The notes below the pieces were generated by a model. The model was not told the DNA's origin and did no database searches. It saw only the letters and a list, made by a program, of their open reading frames with translations. This document shows, in pieces, positions 37,251-45,391 of a stretch of DNA of 64,000 bases. Each line of letters starts with the position of its first letter. Within the stretch, counting starts at the first letter, position 1. The translations under genes and the position numbers were made by a program. This DNA is from Chloroflexota bacterium (GTDB taxonomy: Bacteria > Chloroflexota > Anaerolineae > Anaerolineales > Villigracilaceae). The stretch is from the NCBI GenBank assembly GCA_016191845.1, contig JACPVF010000007.1, positions 62,001 through 126,000 on the forward strand. The letters run 5' to 3'.

Positions 37251-37682
37251 TCAGGGTTGTGGATTCCTGGCCCAGGAAAGTGAGCCTTTGCGCGGGTTGT
37301 CGTACACCCTGCGGTGAAACTCGGCCTGACGGCCGAAATTCAACAGGAGGCCTACTTCGAGTTCGGTGGCTTTTAGATAATTGAGCATCTGGGCATCATG
37401 CGCCTCGATCAGGCGATCCACCGACTTAAGCTCCAACAGGACCGCGCCATTGACAACCATGTCAGCTTTGTACTCGCCGACAACTCGGCCATGATAATAC
37501 ACTTTGATTTCTTTTTGTCGTTCAACCACCAGGCCCATCTCGGTCAGCAGGACTTCCAGTGCAACTTCGTAGACCTTTTCGGAGAATCCGAAACCAAGCT
37601 CGGAGTGGAGTTGAAAGAAGGCGCCTAAAATCTTCTCGGTAATATCCGAATGTTTCCCCTCGAATTTTCGCGTCATCTTCAT
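37251..37682 (-). CDS. GxxExxY family protein (PD-(D/E)XK-like)
   Basis: A 143-residue protein with the family signature GFGFSEKVYEVAL (the GxxExxY motif) near residue 30, followed by a nuclease-like core: KADMVVNGAVLLELKSVDRL, which supplies the D, E and K of a PD-(D/E)XK fold, and LNYLKATELEVGLLLNFG. Function is unknown for the family; a nucleic-acid role is suspected. The start at 37682 is set by GGAGGAG upstream. Flanked on both sides by ACGGA-type repeats, it looks like a mobile insert in the polysaccharide locus. Confidence 0.9.
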   Translation of the reverse strand: MKMTRKFEGKHSDITEKILGAFFQLHSELGFGFSEKVYEVALEVLLTEMGLVVERQKEIKVYYHGRVVGEYKADMVVNGAVLLELKSVDRLIEAHDAQMLNYLKATELEVGLLLNFGRQAEFHRRVYDNPRKGSLSWARNPQP

Positions 37683-37734
37683 TTGCTCCTCCGTCAACCC
37701 AAAGATTCTCCGTGCTTTCCGTGGAATCCGTGTA

Positions 37735-38676
37735 CTAAAAAGGGATCCCCAGCCCCTCAACCAAGTTCTTGATCGTGTTCCAGTGGACGCGTTCCCAGGC
37801 GGCGGGGCTGGAGTTGGAGTTGTGCGGGGCGAGCATCACGTTGTCCATCTGAAGCAGCGGACTTTCGAGCGGCAGCGGCTCGAACTCGAACACGTCGAGG
37901 GCGGCGCCTGCAATACGTTTGGACTGCAAAGCCTCGATCAGCGCGGATTCCTGCACGACGGGTCCGCGCGCAGTGTTGATCAGGACCGCGGTCGGCTTCA
38001 TCAGCGCGAAGGTGTCGGCGTTCATCAGATGATGCGAGGTGGGATTCAGGTCACAGTTGATCGAGACGAAATCGGAATTGGACAGCAGGGTTGGCAGGTC
38101 GGTCATCTGGACACCCGACTCGCCTACAAAGACGTGGTCGATGTCCACGATGTCGGTGCCATAGACCTGCATGCCGAAGGCCCGCGCGCGGCGAACGACG
38201 GCCTTGCCGACGTTGCCCACGCCCACCACACCCAGCGTGCATTCGCTGAGGGTCTTGCCGGGGATCTTCTCCCACTTGCCGCTCTTCATCTCCCTGTCCA
38301 TCCACGGCTGACGGCGGGCGAAGGCCAGCATGTAGCCCAGCACGGAATCCGCCACGGGGGTGGTGAAGGCGTTGGGGGTGCGGCACAAGGCCACACCATA
38401 GCGGGAGCAGGCCGAGGCGTCGATCGAGTCGACGCCCGTCCCCCACTTGGAGATGACCTTGAGACGGGGGGCGCAGGCGGCGATGACCCGTTCGGTGTAG
38501 CGGTCGTCGCCACAGATGGCGCCGTCGAACTGGCCCGCGTATTTCAGCAGGTCGGCTTCCTCCATGCGTTCCAGCACGTCGGGAATGATCAGGTCGAGGC
38601 CGTGCTTTTCGAAAACGGGGCGGAAGCGCTCCACGAACGGGAGCATGTAGGGGGCGGTCAGCAAAACAGTTGGCAT
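37735..38676 (-). CDS. D-isomer 2-hydroxyacid dehydrogenase family protein
   Basis: A 313-residue NAD-dependent dehydrogenase (PGDH/GyaR type). The Rossmann motif GVVGVGNVGKAVVRRA is near 148; the catalytic Arg is in INTARGPVVQ, the Glu in VFEFEPL and the His in MLAPHNSNSS. The substrate is a 2-hydroxy- or 2-keto acid; in this locus it could act on a carboxylated sugar precursor, but that is inference. It directly abuts the sulfatase-like gene (no gap) and is the last of a three-gene run starting with the CMP-sugar synthetase. Confidence 0.9.
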   Translation of the reverse strand: MPTVLLTAPYMLPFVERFRPVFEKHGLDLIIPDVLERMEEADLLKYAGQFDGAICGDDRYTERVIAACAPRLKVISKWGTGVDSIDASACSRYGVALCRTPNAFTTPVADSVLGYMLAFARRQPWMDREMKSGKWEKIPGKTLSECTLGVVGVGNVGKAVVRRARAFGMQVYGTDIVDIDHVFVGESGVQMTDLPTLLSNSDFVSINCDLNPTSHHLMNADTFALMKPTAVLINTARGPVVQESALIEALQSKRIAGAALDVFEFEPLPLESPLLQMDNVMLAPHNSNSSPAAWERVHWNTIKNLVEGLGIPF

Positions 38677-40221
38677 TTATTTCTCACAGGGATTCGGAAG
38701 TTCGGAGAATTGATACAACTTGGGCACGGGCGAGTAGTAGGAAATATCCTTGAGCAGAGGATAGTCGCCGCCGAAGTAATCGTCGAAGATCAGGCGGAAG
38801 GTGTTGACGGGCGAAACGTTTGGATACAACTCGTCGTTATGTCCAGGCAGATAGTAGGCGTTCAGGATGAACATGTGCTGGAGCTTGGGCTGCAGCCAGG
38901 GACCGTGATCGCCTTGCAGGATGATGATGGGCGGCGTGTCGGAATTCTTCAGGATGGTGTCGATGGCATCCAGCATCTTCCCGTTCAGGAAGGTCATCTG
39001 GTCGGTGTAGCCCTGCCTGTACAAATCGCTGGGATACAGGCGCTTCTCGTTCCAGAACTTCGAGGGATCGGTCGGCTGGCCGTCGGGGCCGAAGACGAAG
39101 GGCGGATGCGGCGAGATGAGGTGGATGTAGGCAAAGGTCGGGGCGGGGTTGCGCGAGAGCCCGTCCAGGCTGTCGAAGACGGTGTTGAAGCGGTCGCGGT
39201 ATTCCTGCGCCATGATGGCGTCATCGTCGACCCAGCCCAGGTCTTCGGCGTAGCGCGCCAGCGTGGTGCGCAGGAACAGCCCTTCGAACTCGCTCAGCCC
39301 CGAGGAGAGCGGCGGCGGACTGTAGAAATGGTCGGCGTCGCGCAGTTCGTTCCAGGCAAAGCCCGTGGCATAGCCGACGGTCTGATAGCCGAGGCTCTCG
39401 AAATTGTACCGCACGGCGCTGTGCTTGAGCGAGTCCCACAGGCGGCCGCGCGCCTCGCTCTCGGACGTGAACCTGCTGTCGAGATCCTGCAGGTAGAGCA
39501 TGTTCAACGACGAACCCAGCGAAAGCTCGGTGCGCGTGTAGTTGGCCTGGCTGCACTCCGCCACGTAAAATCCGCGTTTTTCGAGGGCCTTGAGAAAGGC
39601 GCTGTTGTCGTAGCCGTAAGCCGATTGGAGCAGGTCGGCGCGCGTATACGAATCGAGGATGAAGTAATAGACGTCGGGAAGGGCCTGCCCCTCGGGCGGA
39701 TTCAACGCCTGGACGGGGGCAAACTCGGCGGCGGCGCGATGCCCGTTCCCCGCCGTGGACCCGAAGAGGACCTGCCCCCCAGACATCAGCACCAGCCCGA
39801 GCGTGACCACGTTCAAGCTGACGGCCAGGTTCGCGATCTTCAGCTTCGGGCGGGTGGCCCAGGCCACCGACAGGATCATCAGCACACCCCACAACGACAG
39901 CAGCCAGGGCGTGGAATTGAAGTCGGGGTATTTCTCCTGGAGCAGGTTGTAGACGTGACCGTAATAAAAGAAGAGCGCCATCCACAAGGTGGCGAGGAAG
40001 GCCGCGCGGTGGACCTGGCGCAGGATCAGGCCGAAGAAGGAAAACAGGAGCAGCCCGAAGGCCAGCGAGCCAAGCAGCACACGGACGCCCGCGCCCGCTT
40101 CGATCTGCCCCACATTGACGGAGAGCAGGGCCAGCCCGGGGTACAGGCTGAAGGCGAGCGGATACCAGGGCGCGGCGAACCACCGTCCCAGGGTGGATTG
40201 GATCGATTTGAGTCTATTCAT
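38677..40221 (-). CDS. Membrane-anchored alkaline-phosphatase-superfamily (sulfatase-like) protein
   Basis: A 514-residue protein with four to five N-terminal helices (to ~150) and a soluble C-terminal domain of the alkaline phosphatase/sulfatase superfamily: YYFILDSYTRADLL (metal-binding Asp, with a Tyr-Thr where the nucleophile lies), HLISPHPPFVF, and the late metal site ILQGDHGPW. This layout matches phosphoethanolamine/phosphoglycerol transferases such as EptA/LtaS as well as sulfatases. In a sulfated-glycan locus it could remove sulfate or add a phospho-group outside the cell. It overlaps the CMP-sugar synthetase gene by eight bases. Confidence 0.82.
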   Translation of the reverse strand: MNRLKSIQSTLGRWFAAPWYPLAFSLYPGLALLSVNVGQIEAGAGVRVLLGSLAFGLLLFSFFGLILRQVHRAAFLATLWMALFFYYGHVYNLLQEKYPDFNSTPWLLSLWGVLMILSVAWATRPKLKIANLAVSLNVVTLGLVLMSGGQVLFGSTAGNGHRAAAEFAPVQALNPPEGQALPDVYYFILDSYTRADLLQSAYGYDNSAFLKALEKRGFYVAECSQANYTRTELSLGSSLNMLYLQDLDSRFTSESEARGRLWDSLKHSAVRYNFESLGYQTVGYATGFAWNELRDADHFYSPPPLSSGLSEFEGLFLRTTLARYAEDLGWVDDDAIMAQEYRDRFNTVFDSLDGLSRNPAPTFAYIHLISPHPPFVFGPDGQPTDPSKFWNEKRLYPSDLYRQGYTDQMTFLNGKMLDAIDTILKNSDTPPIIILQGDHGPWLQPKLQHMFILNAYYLPGHNDELYPNVSPVNTFRLIFDDYFGGDYPLLKDISYYSPVPKLYQFSELPNPCEK

Positions 40222-40885
40222 TTTTCTTTGAACGAGTCAGGAGAAAGTCGGCGATGGCGAAATCGAGCTCTTCGTCGATGTCCCAGGCCTGGTCGGCGTC
40301 GATCGCGAACATGAGCGGATGGTCGCTGATGCGGTGACGTTTGGCCAGCAGGTTGGCGCGATTAAATATGTAGAGGCAGGAGTTTTCCTCATAGACGGGC
40401 GGCAGGTCCTGGGTCTGGATCAACTCGCGCGGATTGTGGTTGATGGCGGTGCCATCCTGAAAGTACAGGCGGGTCTGCAGGCGGGTGACCGAGAAGAGCG
40501 AGTCCGTGTTGGGGTAGCCCGCGTGGAAGGCCTGGATGGCGCGCGAGACCGTCTCGGCGCGCAGCAGCGGATTGGTGCTGTGGGTCTGCAGGTAGAAATC
40601 GGCGGGGAACAGGCTCGTATCGTGCAACAGGATCTCGTTCATGGGCACGTCGTCGGCGCGCAGGGAGGCGGGGCGGTCGATGATGGCCACCTGCGGGAAG
40701 TGCTGGCGCAGGCCGTCCATGACGGGTTCGGAGTCGGTGTCCACCACGATCTGGTCGATCTCGGGGACGGCCAGCAGGGTGTCGAGGATGTGGTGAAAGA
40801 GGGGTTTTCCCGCCAGCAGACGGTAGTTCTTGCCAGGTACGCGCTGGCTGTGGTGACGCATGGGAACCAGGGCAACAAGTTTCAT
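40214..40885 (-). CDS. Acylneuraminate cytidylyltransferase-like CMP-sugar synthetase
   Basis: A 223-residue GT-A-like nucleotidyltransferase of the NeuA/KdsB type that would activate a nonulosonic acid with CTP. N-terminal signature VALVPMRHHSQRVPGKNYRLLAGKPL (the substrate loop reads MRHHSQR where NeuA proteins have ARGGSK), VVDTDSE, then LQTHSTNPLL and the metal-binding IDADQAWDIDEELDF. It is the second such enzyme in the window; the other, at 53262, is fused to a phosphatase. The different loop suggests a different sugar. Confidence 0.88.
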   Translation of the reverse strand: MKLVALVPMRHHSQRVPGKNYRLLAGKPLFHHILDTLLAVPEIDQIVVDTDSEPVMDGLRQHFPQVAIIDRPASLRADDVPMNEILLHDTSLFPADFYLQTHSTNPLLRAETVSRAIQAFHAGYPNTDSLFSVTRLQTRLYFQDGTAINHNPRELIQTQDLPPVYEENSCLYIFNRANLLAKRHRISDHPLMFAIDADQAWDIDEELDFAIADFLLTRSKKNE

Positions 40886-40955
40886 AGAAGGCGATTATAC
40901 CGAATCGGCCCCGAAATCTGGGCGGGGGTTTGGGACGCAGGTTGCGCGGAAAGAC

Positions 40956-41085
40956 CTCTTTTAAACACAAAGGACACAAAGGTCACGAAGGAGGAGCCTA
41001 CCGCAGAGGCGCGGACGGCACGGAGCTTTTTTAAGTGGTTCTCTGTGATCTCGGTGTTCTCCGTGGTAAAGCCTTTTGAGAAACC
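40956..41085. repeat. CACAAAGGACACGAAGG / TTCTCTGTG-type intergenic repeat
   Basis: AACACAAAGGACACAAAGGTCACGAAGG and the complementary-style TTCTCTGTGATCTCGGTGTTCTCCGTGGT form a long imperfect inverted array. A relative lies at 63529-63632. No gene is seen here. Confidence 0.5.
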
Positions 41086-41121
41086 CGCGAAATTCGCCAC
41101 TCCCTTGGGGCAAGAAAAATG

Positions 41122-41149
41122 AAAACCGCCCATTTCACTGGGCGGTTTT
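41122..41149 (-). terminator. Rho-independent terminator of the RRM gene
   Basis: AAAACCGCCCA, loop TTTCAC, TGGGCGGTTTT; seven bases after the stop of the minus-strand RRM gene, with T-runs on both sides. Confidence 0.88.
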
Positions 41150-41155
41150 TTCGTT

Positions 41156-41497
41156 TTAGTACGATCGGCGGTTGTTGTCGGCTTTGTGTTTGCGGGGGCC
41201 AGAAGAATTTCCGCCGCCGCGATTGCCACCGCCGAAGTCGCGCCGTTCTTCGCGCGGGCGGGCTACGTTGACCGCCAGCGGGCGGCCCTTGTATTCCTTT
41301 TCGTTGAGCGTGGTAATGGCGGTTTGCATATCCGCCTGATTCTCCATCTCGACAAAGGCGAAGCCCTTGGGCTGCCCCGAGAACTTGTCCTTGATCAATG
41401 CCACCGATTTGACCGCGCCGAACTGCGCAAACAGTTCCTGCAAGTCTGTTTCAGTGACATCATAAGACAGGTTTCCAACATAGAGTCTGTATTCCAT
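41156..41497 (-). CDS. RRM-type RNA-binding protein
   Basis: A 113-residue single-RRM protein like the cold-responsive Rbp proteins of cyanobacteria and Chloroflexi. RNP2 is LYVGNL (5-10) and RNP1 is KGFAFVEM (44-51), both with the aromatic residues that stack on RNA. The C-terminal tail is Gly/Arg/Asn-rich (RDFGGGNRGGGNSSGPR). The start at 41497 follows AGGAGAAAAA. It is expected to bind mRNA and influence its stability or translation. A long leader precedes it (see promoter at 41671). Confidence 0.95.
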   Translation of the reverse strand: MEYRLYVGNLSYDVTETDLQELFAQFGAVKSVALIKDKFSGQPKGFAFVEMENQADMQTAITTLNEKEYKGRPLAVNVARPREERRDFGGGNRGGGNSSGPRKHKADNNRRSY

Positions 41498-41670
41498 TTT
41501 TTCTCCTGGAATCAAGCGCGCTGCAAACACAACGTCGCTGCTACAATCCGCCAGAATCGATATCGGGCGGGTGGATACGATCGCATGATAGTGTTTTTTC
41601 TACATCCAGGCGTTGAATGGAAACGCGTCCTTTTGTGGGAGTCCGCCCTGCTACACATGCACTGAAAGTG

Positions 41671-41679
41671 ATTGTATCA
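41671..41679 (-). promoter_or_regulatory. Extended -10 promoter of the RRM gene with a ~165-base leader
   Basis: On the minus strand TGATACAAT is an extended -10. A start near 41664 leaves a long untranslated leader before the ATG at 41497, as in cold-shock-regulated mRNAs. Confidence 0.45.
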
Positions 41680-41769
41680 TACTTACAACCGAGACCTGAC
41701 TTGTTTCGAGAAACCCAATGCCTGCCCCTGCCCCTTTTCAAGAGTGTAAGTCAGGCCAGCCTGTACTCA

Positions 41770-41778
41770 TGCTATACT
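41770..41778 (+). promoter_or_regulatory. Extended -10 promoter of the HU-HIG gene
   Basis: TGCTATACT, about 80 bases before the ATG. The same nine bases recur upstream of the NurA gene at 42432. Confidence 0.5.
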
Positions 41779-41858
41779 GTCCGCATCGGGGGACTTCCTG
41801 TCCAAAAGCCAGTCCCCCCACAACATCCACCCTTTTCTCACGTCTCCAGGAGGCACCT

Positions 41859-42239
41859 ATGACTGTGAAATACAATGTTGTGGAACGCGGCAATCCTGCC
41901 AACCCCTCGGTCCCCAGGAAGTTCTATCCATCCGTCACATCCAGCGGACGCAAGAGCCTGCGCCAATTGGCGGCGCAGATCTCGCAGATGTCCACCGTCT
42001 CCAGCACGGATACGATGGCAGTGCTGGAGGCCCTGCTGACGGTCATCCCGCAGGAATTGGTGGCGGGTAACGTGGTGGAACTGGGCGATTTCGGCAATTT
42101 CTGGCTGAAGAATGAAGCCGACGGCGCCGCCACCGCCGAGGAAGTGCGCGCCAGCCAGATCACCAACCTGCTGCCGCGCTTCAACGCGGGCAAGGAATTC
42201 AAGAAGGTACTGGCCACAGTGGAATACGAGAAGGCGTAA
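41859..42239 (+). CDS. HU-family DNA-binding protein, HU-HIG type
   Basis: A 126-residue histone-like protein. The N-terminal strand region (VKYNVVERGNPANPSVPRKFYPS), GRKSLRQLAAQIS, and AVLEALLTVIPQELVAGNVVELGDFGNF match the HU-HIG family best known from Bacteroidota (DNA-binding, histone-like, longer than canonical 90-residue HU). It lacks the usual HU DNA-binding arm sequence. The ATG at 41859 follows CAGGAGG. It is GC-rich like the rest of the genome and ends just before the AT-rich cassette, so it is probably the resident neighbour at the insertion point rather than part of the cassette. Confidence 0.88.
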   Translation: MTVKYNVVERGNPANPSVPRKFYPSVTSSGRKSLRQLAAQISQMSTVSSTDTMAVLEALLTVIPQELVAGNVVELGDFGNFWLKNEADGAATAEEVRASQITNLLPRFNAGKEFKKVLATVEYEKA

Positions 42240-42248
42240 GGTTCAAGC

Positions 42249-42291
42249 CCCTCCCCAAATACGACGATACTTCTGTCGTATTTGGGGAGGG
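42249..42291. repeat. Perfect 17-bp inverted repeat at the left edge of the AT-rich cassette
   Basis: CCCTCCCCAAATACGAC (42249-42265) and its exact reverse complement (42275-42291) enclose a nine-base loop. It starts nine bases after the HU stop and lacks a T-run. It may end HU transcription or mark an element boundary. Confidence 0.75.
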
Positions 42292-42317
42292 TGCCCCGCA
42301 GGGGCGGGTGGGGCAGG

Positions 42318-42383
42318 AATCCTGTTAAGACTCGTTTTGAATCGTGTTAAGACTCGTTTGTAATCCTGTTATAACAGGATTGG
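42318..42383. repeat. Three 22-bp tandem repeats
   Basis: Units start at 42318, 42340 and 42362. The first two match AATCsTGTTAAGACTCGTTT with one changed base; the third begins AATCCTGTTA and then turns into a palindrome, AATCCTGTTATAACAGGATT. This lies between the HU gene and the NurA promoter. Confidence 0.75.
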
Positions 42384-42431
42384 GAATCTTTCAAAGAAGA
42401 TTTGTGGGCATATTTATTTCAGGTATATACA

Positions 42432-42440
42432 TGCTATACT
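42432..42440 (+). promoter_or_regulatory. Extended -10 promoter of the NurA-HerA-DUF4338 operon
   Basis: TGCTATACT lies 43 bases before the preferred ATG at 42484. The -35 is poor (TTTATT, 16 bases upstream). The AT-rich repeats just before it could be regulatory. Confidence 0.5.
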
Positions 42441-42483
42441 TGAACGTGTTTGGGTCATCATTGTGATTGGGTTGGCAACCATT

Positions 42484-43719
42484 ATGTCAAAAAAAGAAAT
42501 TCCAGATAACGCAATTGAAGCAGTAGCCCGTCAAATAAATAAACGGAGCAATAAAAATTACGGCATTAATCCTGTTGGCATTGAGGACAATATAGAAACG
42601 CCACAGATATTTGAAATCATTCCGTTTAATGAAATTGACAATACTGATAAGCGTTTCTACGCAATTGACGGAAGTTACAACAGTCAAGAGTTTTACAATG
42701 GTTTAGCCATAGCAATTTATACGGCGGGATATATTTGCTACCATCATGGTAAACAAATAAGAATGAATTCTGAAGACGATCCTGTAATTCTTGGCAAGTC
42801 ATATTATCCAGAAAACATACTTGTAACCAATGAGGAACATTTAGGGGCAATGTATGATGAACTGTTATCTATGCCTGTTGTCAAAAAGTTGCTGGATTTT
42901 TGGAATAACAAACCAGAAAACATTTTCGCATGGAAGAAAGACCAGGTTTGCAAAAATCTTTCAACCTTACTGGGTTTCTGCCAAGAGATTCTTGAGCTTT
43001 CATTAATTTTGGAAATTGCAGAACTACCTGATACAAAAGCGGGTGATTTTATTCTACGTGATGGGACTTTACGCCCGTTGCAAGTTGAACAACCATATTT
43101 GATTAAACTTGGAAAGTACTTACATGATAAAAAGATTGTCATAATTGCCATTACAAAACAATCGTCAATCAAAATGGAACTATCCTATGCATTTAAACAA
43201 ATAGATTGCTATCTTCAAGATGAGCTAAAAAATAAATATCCATTTACCATAGTTGAACCCAAAAGAAAAAAACTTTGTTGCTGGTTTGAGGTTCCAACTC
43301 CTGTTTTAGCGGCGGCTTACCCGGGAGGTGGTCAATTTTACAGGAAAGAAATAAGTGGTGGACGCGGTTTTGGCCTTTTCATGGCTGCACGTTTGGACTA
43401 TGTAGAAAAGCTACAGAACTATGATTGGATAATTGCTGATGTCAACATTTTTGATGCTATTCCAAACATAGAATCAAAAGACCTAATCAGAAATAGAGAA
43501 TTTCTCGATTCAATCTTTAAAGAACTTACACGTCTAACCCAAGAGCATTACATTCTGGGATATCCATACCCTCTCGCCGAAGTACATAATTTCATATCGC
43601 TAAAGAAAAATTTCAAAGAAGAAATAGTAAATCGTCTAAAGTATTCTCTCTACAAAGATCAACAGATGGATAATGTTGACATCGAAAATCTTTTCCTTGA
43701 CACACATGACAGATTCTAG
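42484..43719 (+). CDS. NurA-domain nuclease
   Basis: A 411-residue protein with the NurA 5'-3' nuclease layout. Proposed metal ligands and catalytic residues: Asp62 in FYAIDGSYN, Asp193 in FILRDGTLRP, Lys225 in IAITKQS, and the C-terminal family motif YILGYPYPLAEVHNF at 356-370. In archaea NurA docks on the HerA hexamer and resects DNA ends. The GTG at 42463 would add seven residues; the ATG at 42484 is preferred, though neither has a good ribosome site. It is markedly AT-rich, unlike the flanking genes, and its stop lies in the ribosome site of the HerA gene eight bases on. Confidence 0.85.
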   Translation: MSKKEIPDNAIEAVARQINKRSNKNYGINPVGIEDNIETPQIFEIIPFNEIDNTDKRFYAIDGSYNSQEFYNGLAIAIYTAGYICYHHGKQIRMNSEDDPVILGKSYYPENILVTNEEHLGAMYDELLSMPVVKKLLDFWNNKPENIFAWKKDQVCKNLSTLLGFCQEILELSLILEIAELPDTKAGDFILRDGTLRPLQVEQPYLIKLGKYLHDKKIVIIAITKQSSIKMELSYAFKQIDCYLQDELKNKYPFTIVEPKRKKLCCWFEVPTPVLAAAYPGGGQFYRKEISGGRGFGLFMAARLDYVEKLQNYDWIIADVNIFDAIPNIESKDLIRNREFLDSIFKELTRLTQEHYILGYPYPLAEVHNFISLKKNFKEEIVNRLKYSLYKDQQMDNVDIENLFLDTHDRF

Positions 43720-43727
43720 GAGGATGC

Positions 43728-45380
43728 ATGAGCACAAGTGCTGATTTTGGTGTATTGTATGGGCAGAAGACAACAGAAGATGCCCTGTTAATCTACTCAT
43801 CTTACGAAGATGCCAAGGCAAGCCCACAAACAGGCGATTTTATTGTTCTTACTCCAAAGGATGAGGGGAATACAAAATTTCTTGCACGAGTTGAAGCTGA
43901 AATCTATGATGAAGACCCCATCTTTAAATCACAGGACAAGACATTAATTGCTGTTCACTATGCACGTATTGCTGAAAGAGAATTATCAGAGCGTGATAAA
44001 CAAAAAATGTTTAGCTATACCTACAAAGTCAGAATCCTTTGCACCTTTACAGACAATGGTCAAAAGTTAACATTCACAACTGCCGTCAGGAAACTACCTA
44101 CAGTTTCCTATATTGCTCGTCATCTAACAAAAAGAGAAATTGACCAAATTTTAAATAAGTCAAACGAGGATGGCGTATCCATCGGCCATCTTTGTGTTGG
44201 TGAAACTGTATTTTATGATAAAGGCGAAATCCTATTTCAGGTAAAGAAGTTACGGAATAAGCGAACGATGATCTTTGCCCAATCAGGATTTGGCAAAACA
44301 AACCTCGTAAAAGTTCTGTTGTACAACATGATTGGCGACACAACTTACGGGAAGTTGATTTTTGACTTAAACGGAGAATATTTCCTCCGTGGTACTGAGA
44401 CCTATGGTCTTGGTGATATTCAAGATGACAAGGTCAAAAATAACGTTGTTGTGTACACAGACAAGGATTTACCAAAAGATTATAAAGACACAGGTCGTTT
44501 TCATTTTGGAGGAAAAGTATTATTAAACATGCGCAAGCATTTAACTGTAGGAGATATTCTTAACTTCGGATCAGGATTTTCCGAGGTCATGAAGGCATTT
44601 TTATATTATTTAGATGAGGATGGAGTTGGCGATTTTATCGAAAAAATTGATAGTTACGTAATGTCTCCAGAACTTCTGTATCATGATTACCCTGATTTTT
44701 TTGGACAGCTTAAAAAAGACAAGCCCGACTCGAGTGCGCAAAAAACCATTATGGCAATTAGAAAACGCATTAGACATCTGATTGATGAGGGGAAAGGTTT
44801 GCATTTAACCAAATCAAATTTGGTTGAAGATGTTTTCTCATCGCTCAAGCAGGGCAAAACTGTCATAATTGATCTGTCCTTAAAGGACAATATGGATGCA
44901 AGTATTATTTCGACGATCCTTGTCAGGAAACTTTTTGACAACAATAAAGAAAACTTCACTTCAAACAAGCCAGGAGATGTTATAAAAACAGTAGTTTTTG
45001 TGGAAGAAGCTCAAAATGTCCTTTCAGAAGAGTTTGTAAAATCAAATGCCAATCCATTTGTTAGAGTTGCTAAAGAAGGAAGAAAATTCGGTTTAGGTTT
45101 AGTTGCAATTACTCAACGGCCTTCAGCAATATCTGAAGAGATACGCACACAAGCCGAGAATTTCTTTGCATTTCACATGGGAAATGCTGATGATATTAGA
45201 GCTCTAATAAAGTCTAATGTAAATTATGATGGAGTAATTTCTAATTTCATTCAGAGAGAAACCATTCCAGGCAATCTTTATATGGTCTCTTCTGATCAGG
45301 CTTTTGCATTGCCAATACGCGTAAGTGAATTTGAGAAGATTGTTGAAAATAAGATTTACGAAATATCAAAATTTAAGTAA
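43728..45380 (+). CDS. HerA-like hexameric DNA-translocating ATPase
   Basis: A 550-residue FtsK/HerA-superfamily motor. The first ~165 residues fit a HAS-barrel (TGDFIVLTP, VSIGHLCVGETV). Walker A is AQSGFGKTN at 184-192, Walker B TVVFVEEAQNVL at 421-432, an arginine-finger region VAKEGRKFGLGL near 447-458, and the sensor motif ITQRPS at 461-466. HerA forms a hexamer that threads DNA and activates NurA; bacterial homologues drive several anti-phage systems with other nuclease or NADase partners. AGGAGG eight bases before the ATG gives good translation. It is AT-rich and centrally placed in the three-gene operon. Confidence 0.92.
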   Translation: MSTSADFGVLYGQKTTEDALLIYSSYEDAKASPQTGDFIVLTPKDEGNTKFLARVEAEIYDEDPIFKSQDKTLIAVHYARIAERELSERDKQKMFSYTYKVRILCTFTDNGQKLTFTTAVRKLPTVSYIARHLTKREIDQILNKSNEDGVSIGHLCVGETVFYDKGEILFQVKKLRNKRTMIFAQSGFGKTNLVKVLLYNMIGDTTYGKLIFDLNGEYFLRGTETYGLGDIQDDKVKNNVVVYTDKDLPKDYKDTGRFHFGGKVLLNMRKHLTVGDILNFGSGFSEVMKAFLYYLDEDGVGDFIEKIDSYVMSPELLYHDYPDFFGQLKKDKPDSSAQKTIMAIRKRIRHLIDEGKGLHLTKSNLVEDVFSSLKQGKTVIIDLSLKDNMDASIISTILVRKLFDNNKENFTSNKPGDVIKTVVFVEEAQNVLSEEFVKSNANPFVRVAKEGRKFGLGLVAITQRPSAISEEIRTQAENFFAFHMGNADDIRALIKSNVNYDGVISNFIQRETIPGNLYMVSSDQAFALPIRVSEFEKIVENKIYEISKFK

Positions 45381-45391
45381 AGAGTCATTAA

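Noticed and set aside
37783-40314. 843-codon plus-strand open frame
   Set aside because: It runs opposite the dehydrogenase and sulfatase-like genes, with no recognisable domain or ribosome site.
42318-42383. Three 22-bp repeats as a mini CRISPR array
   Set aside because: The units are contiguous with no spacers and there are no cas genes nearby.
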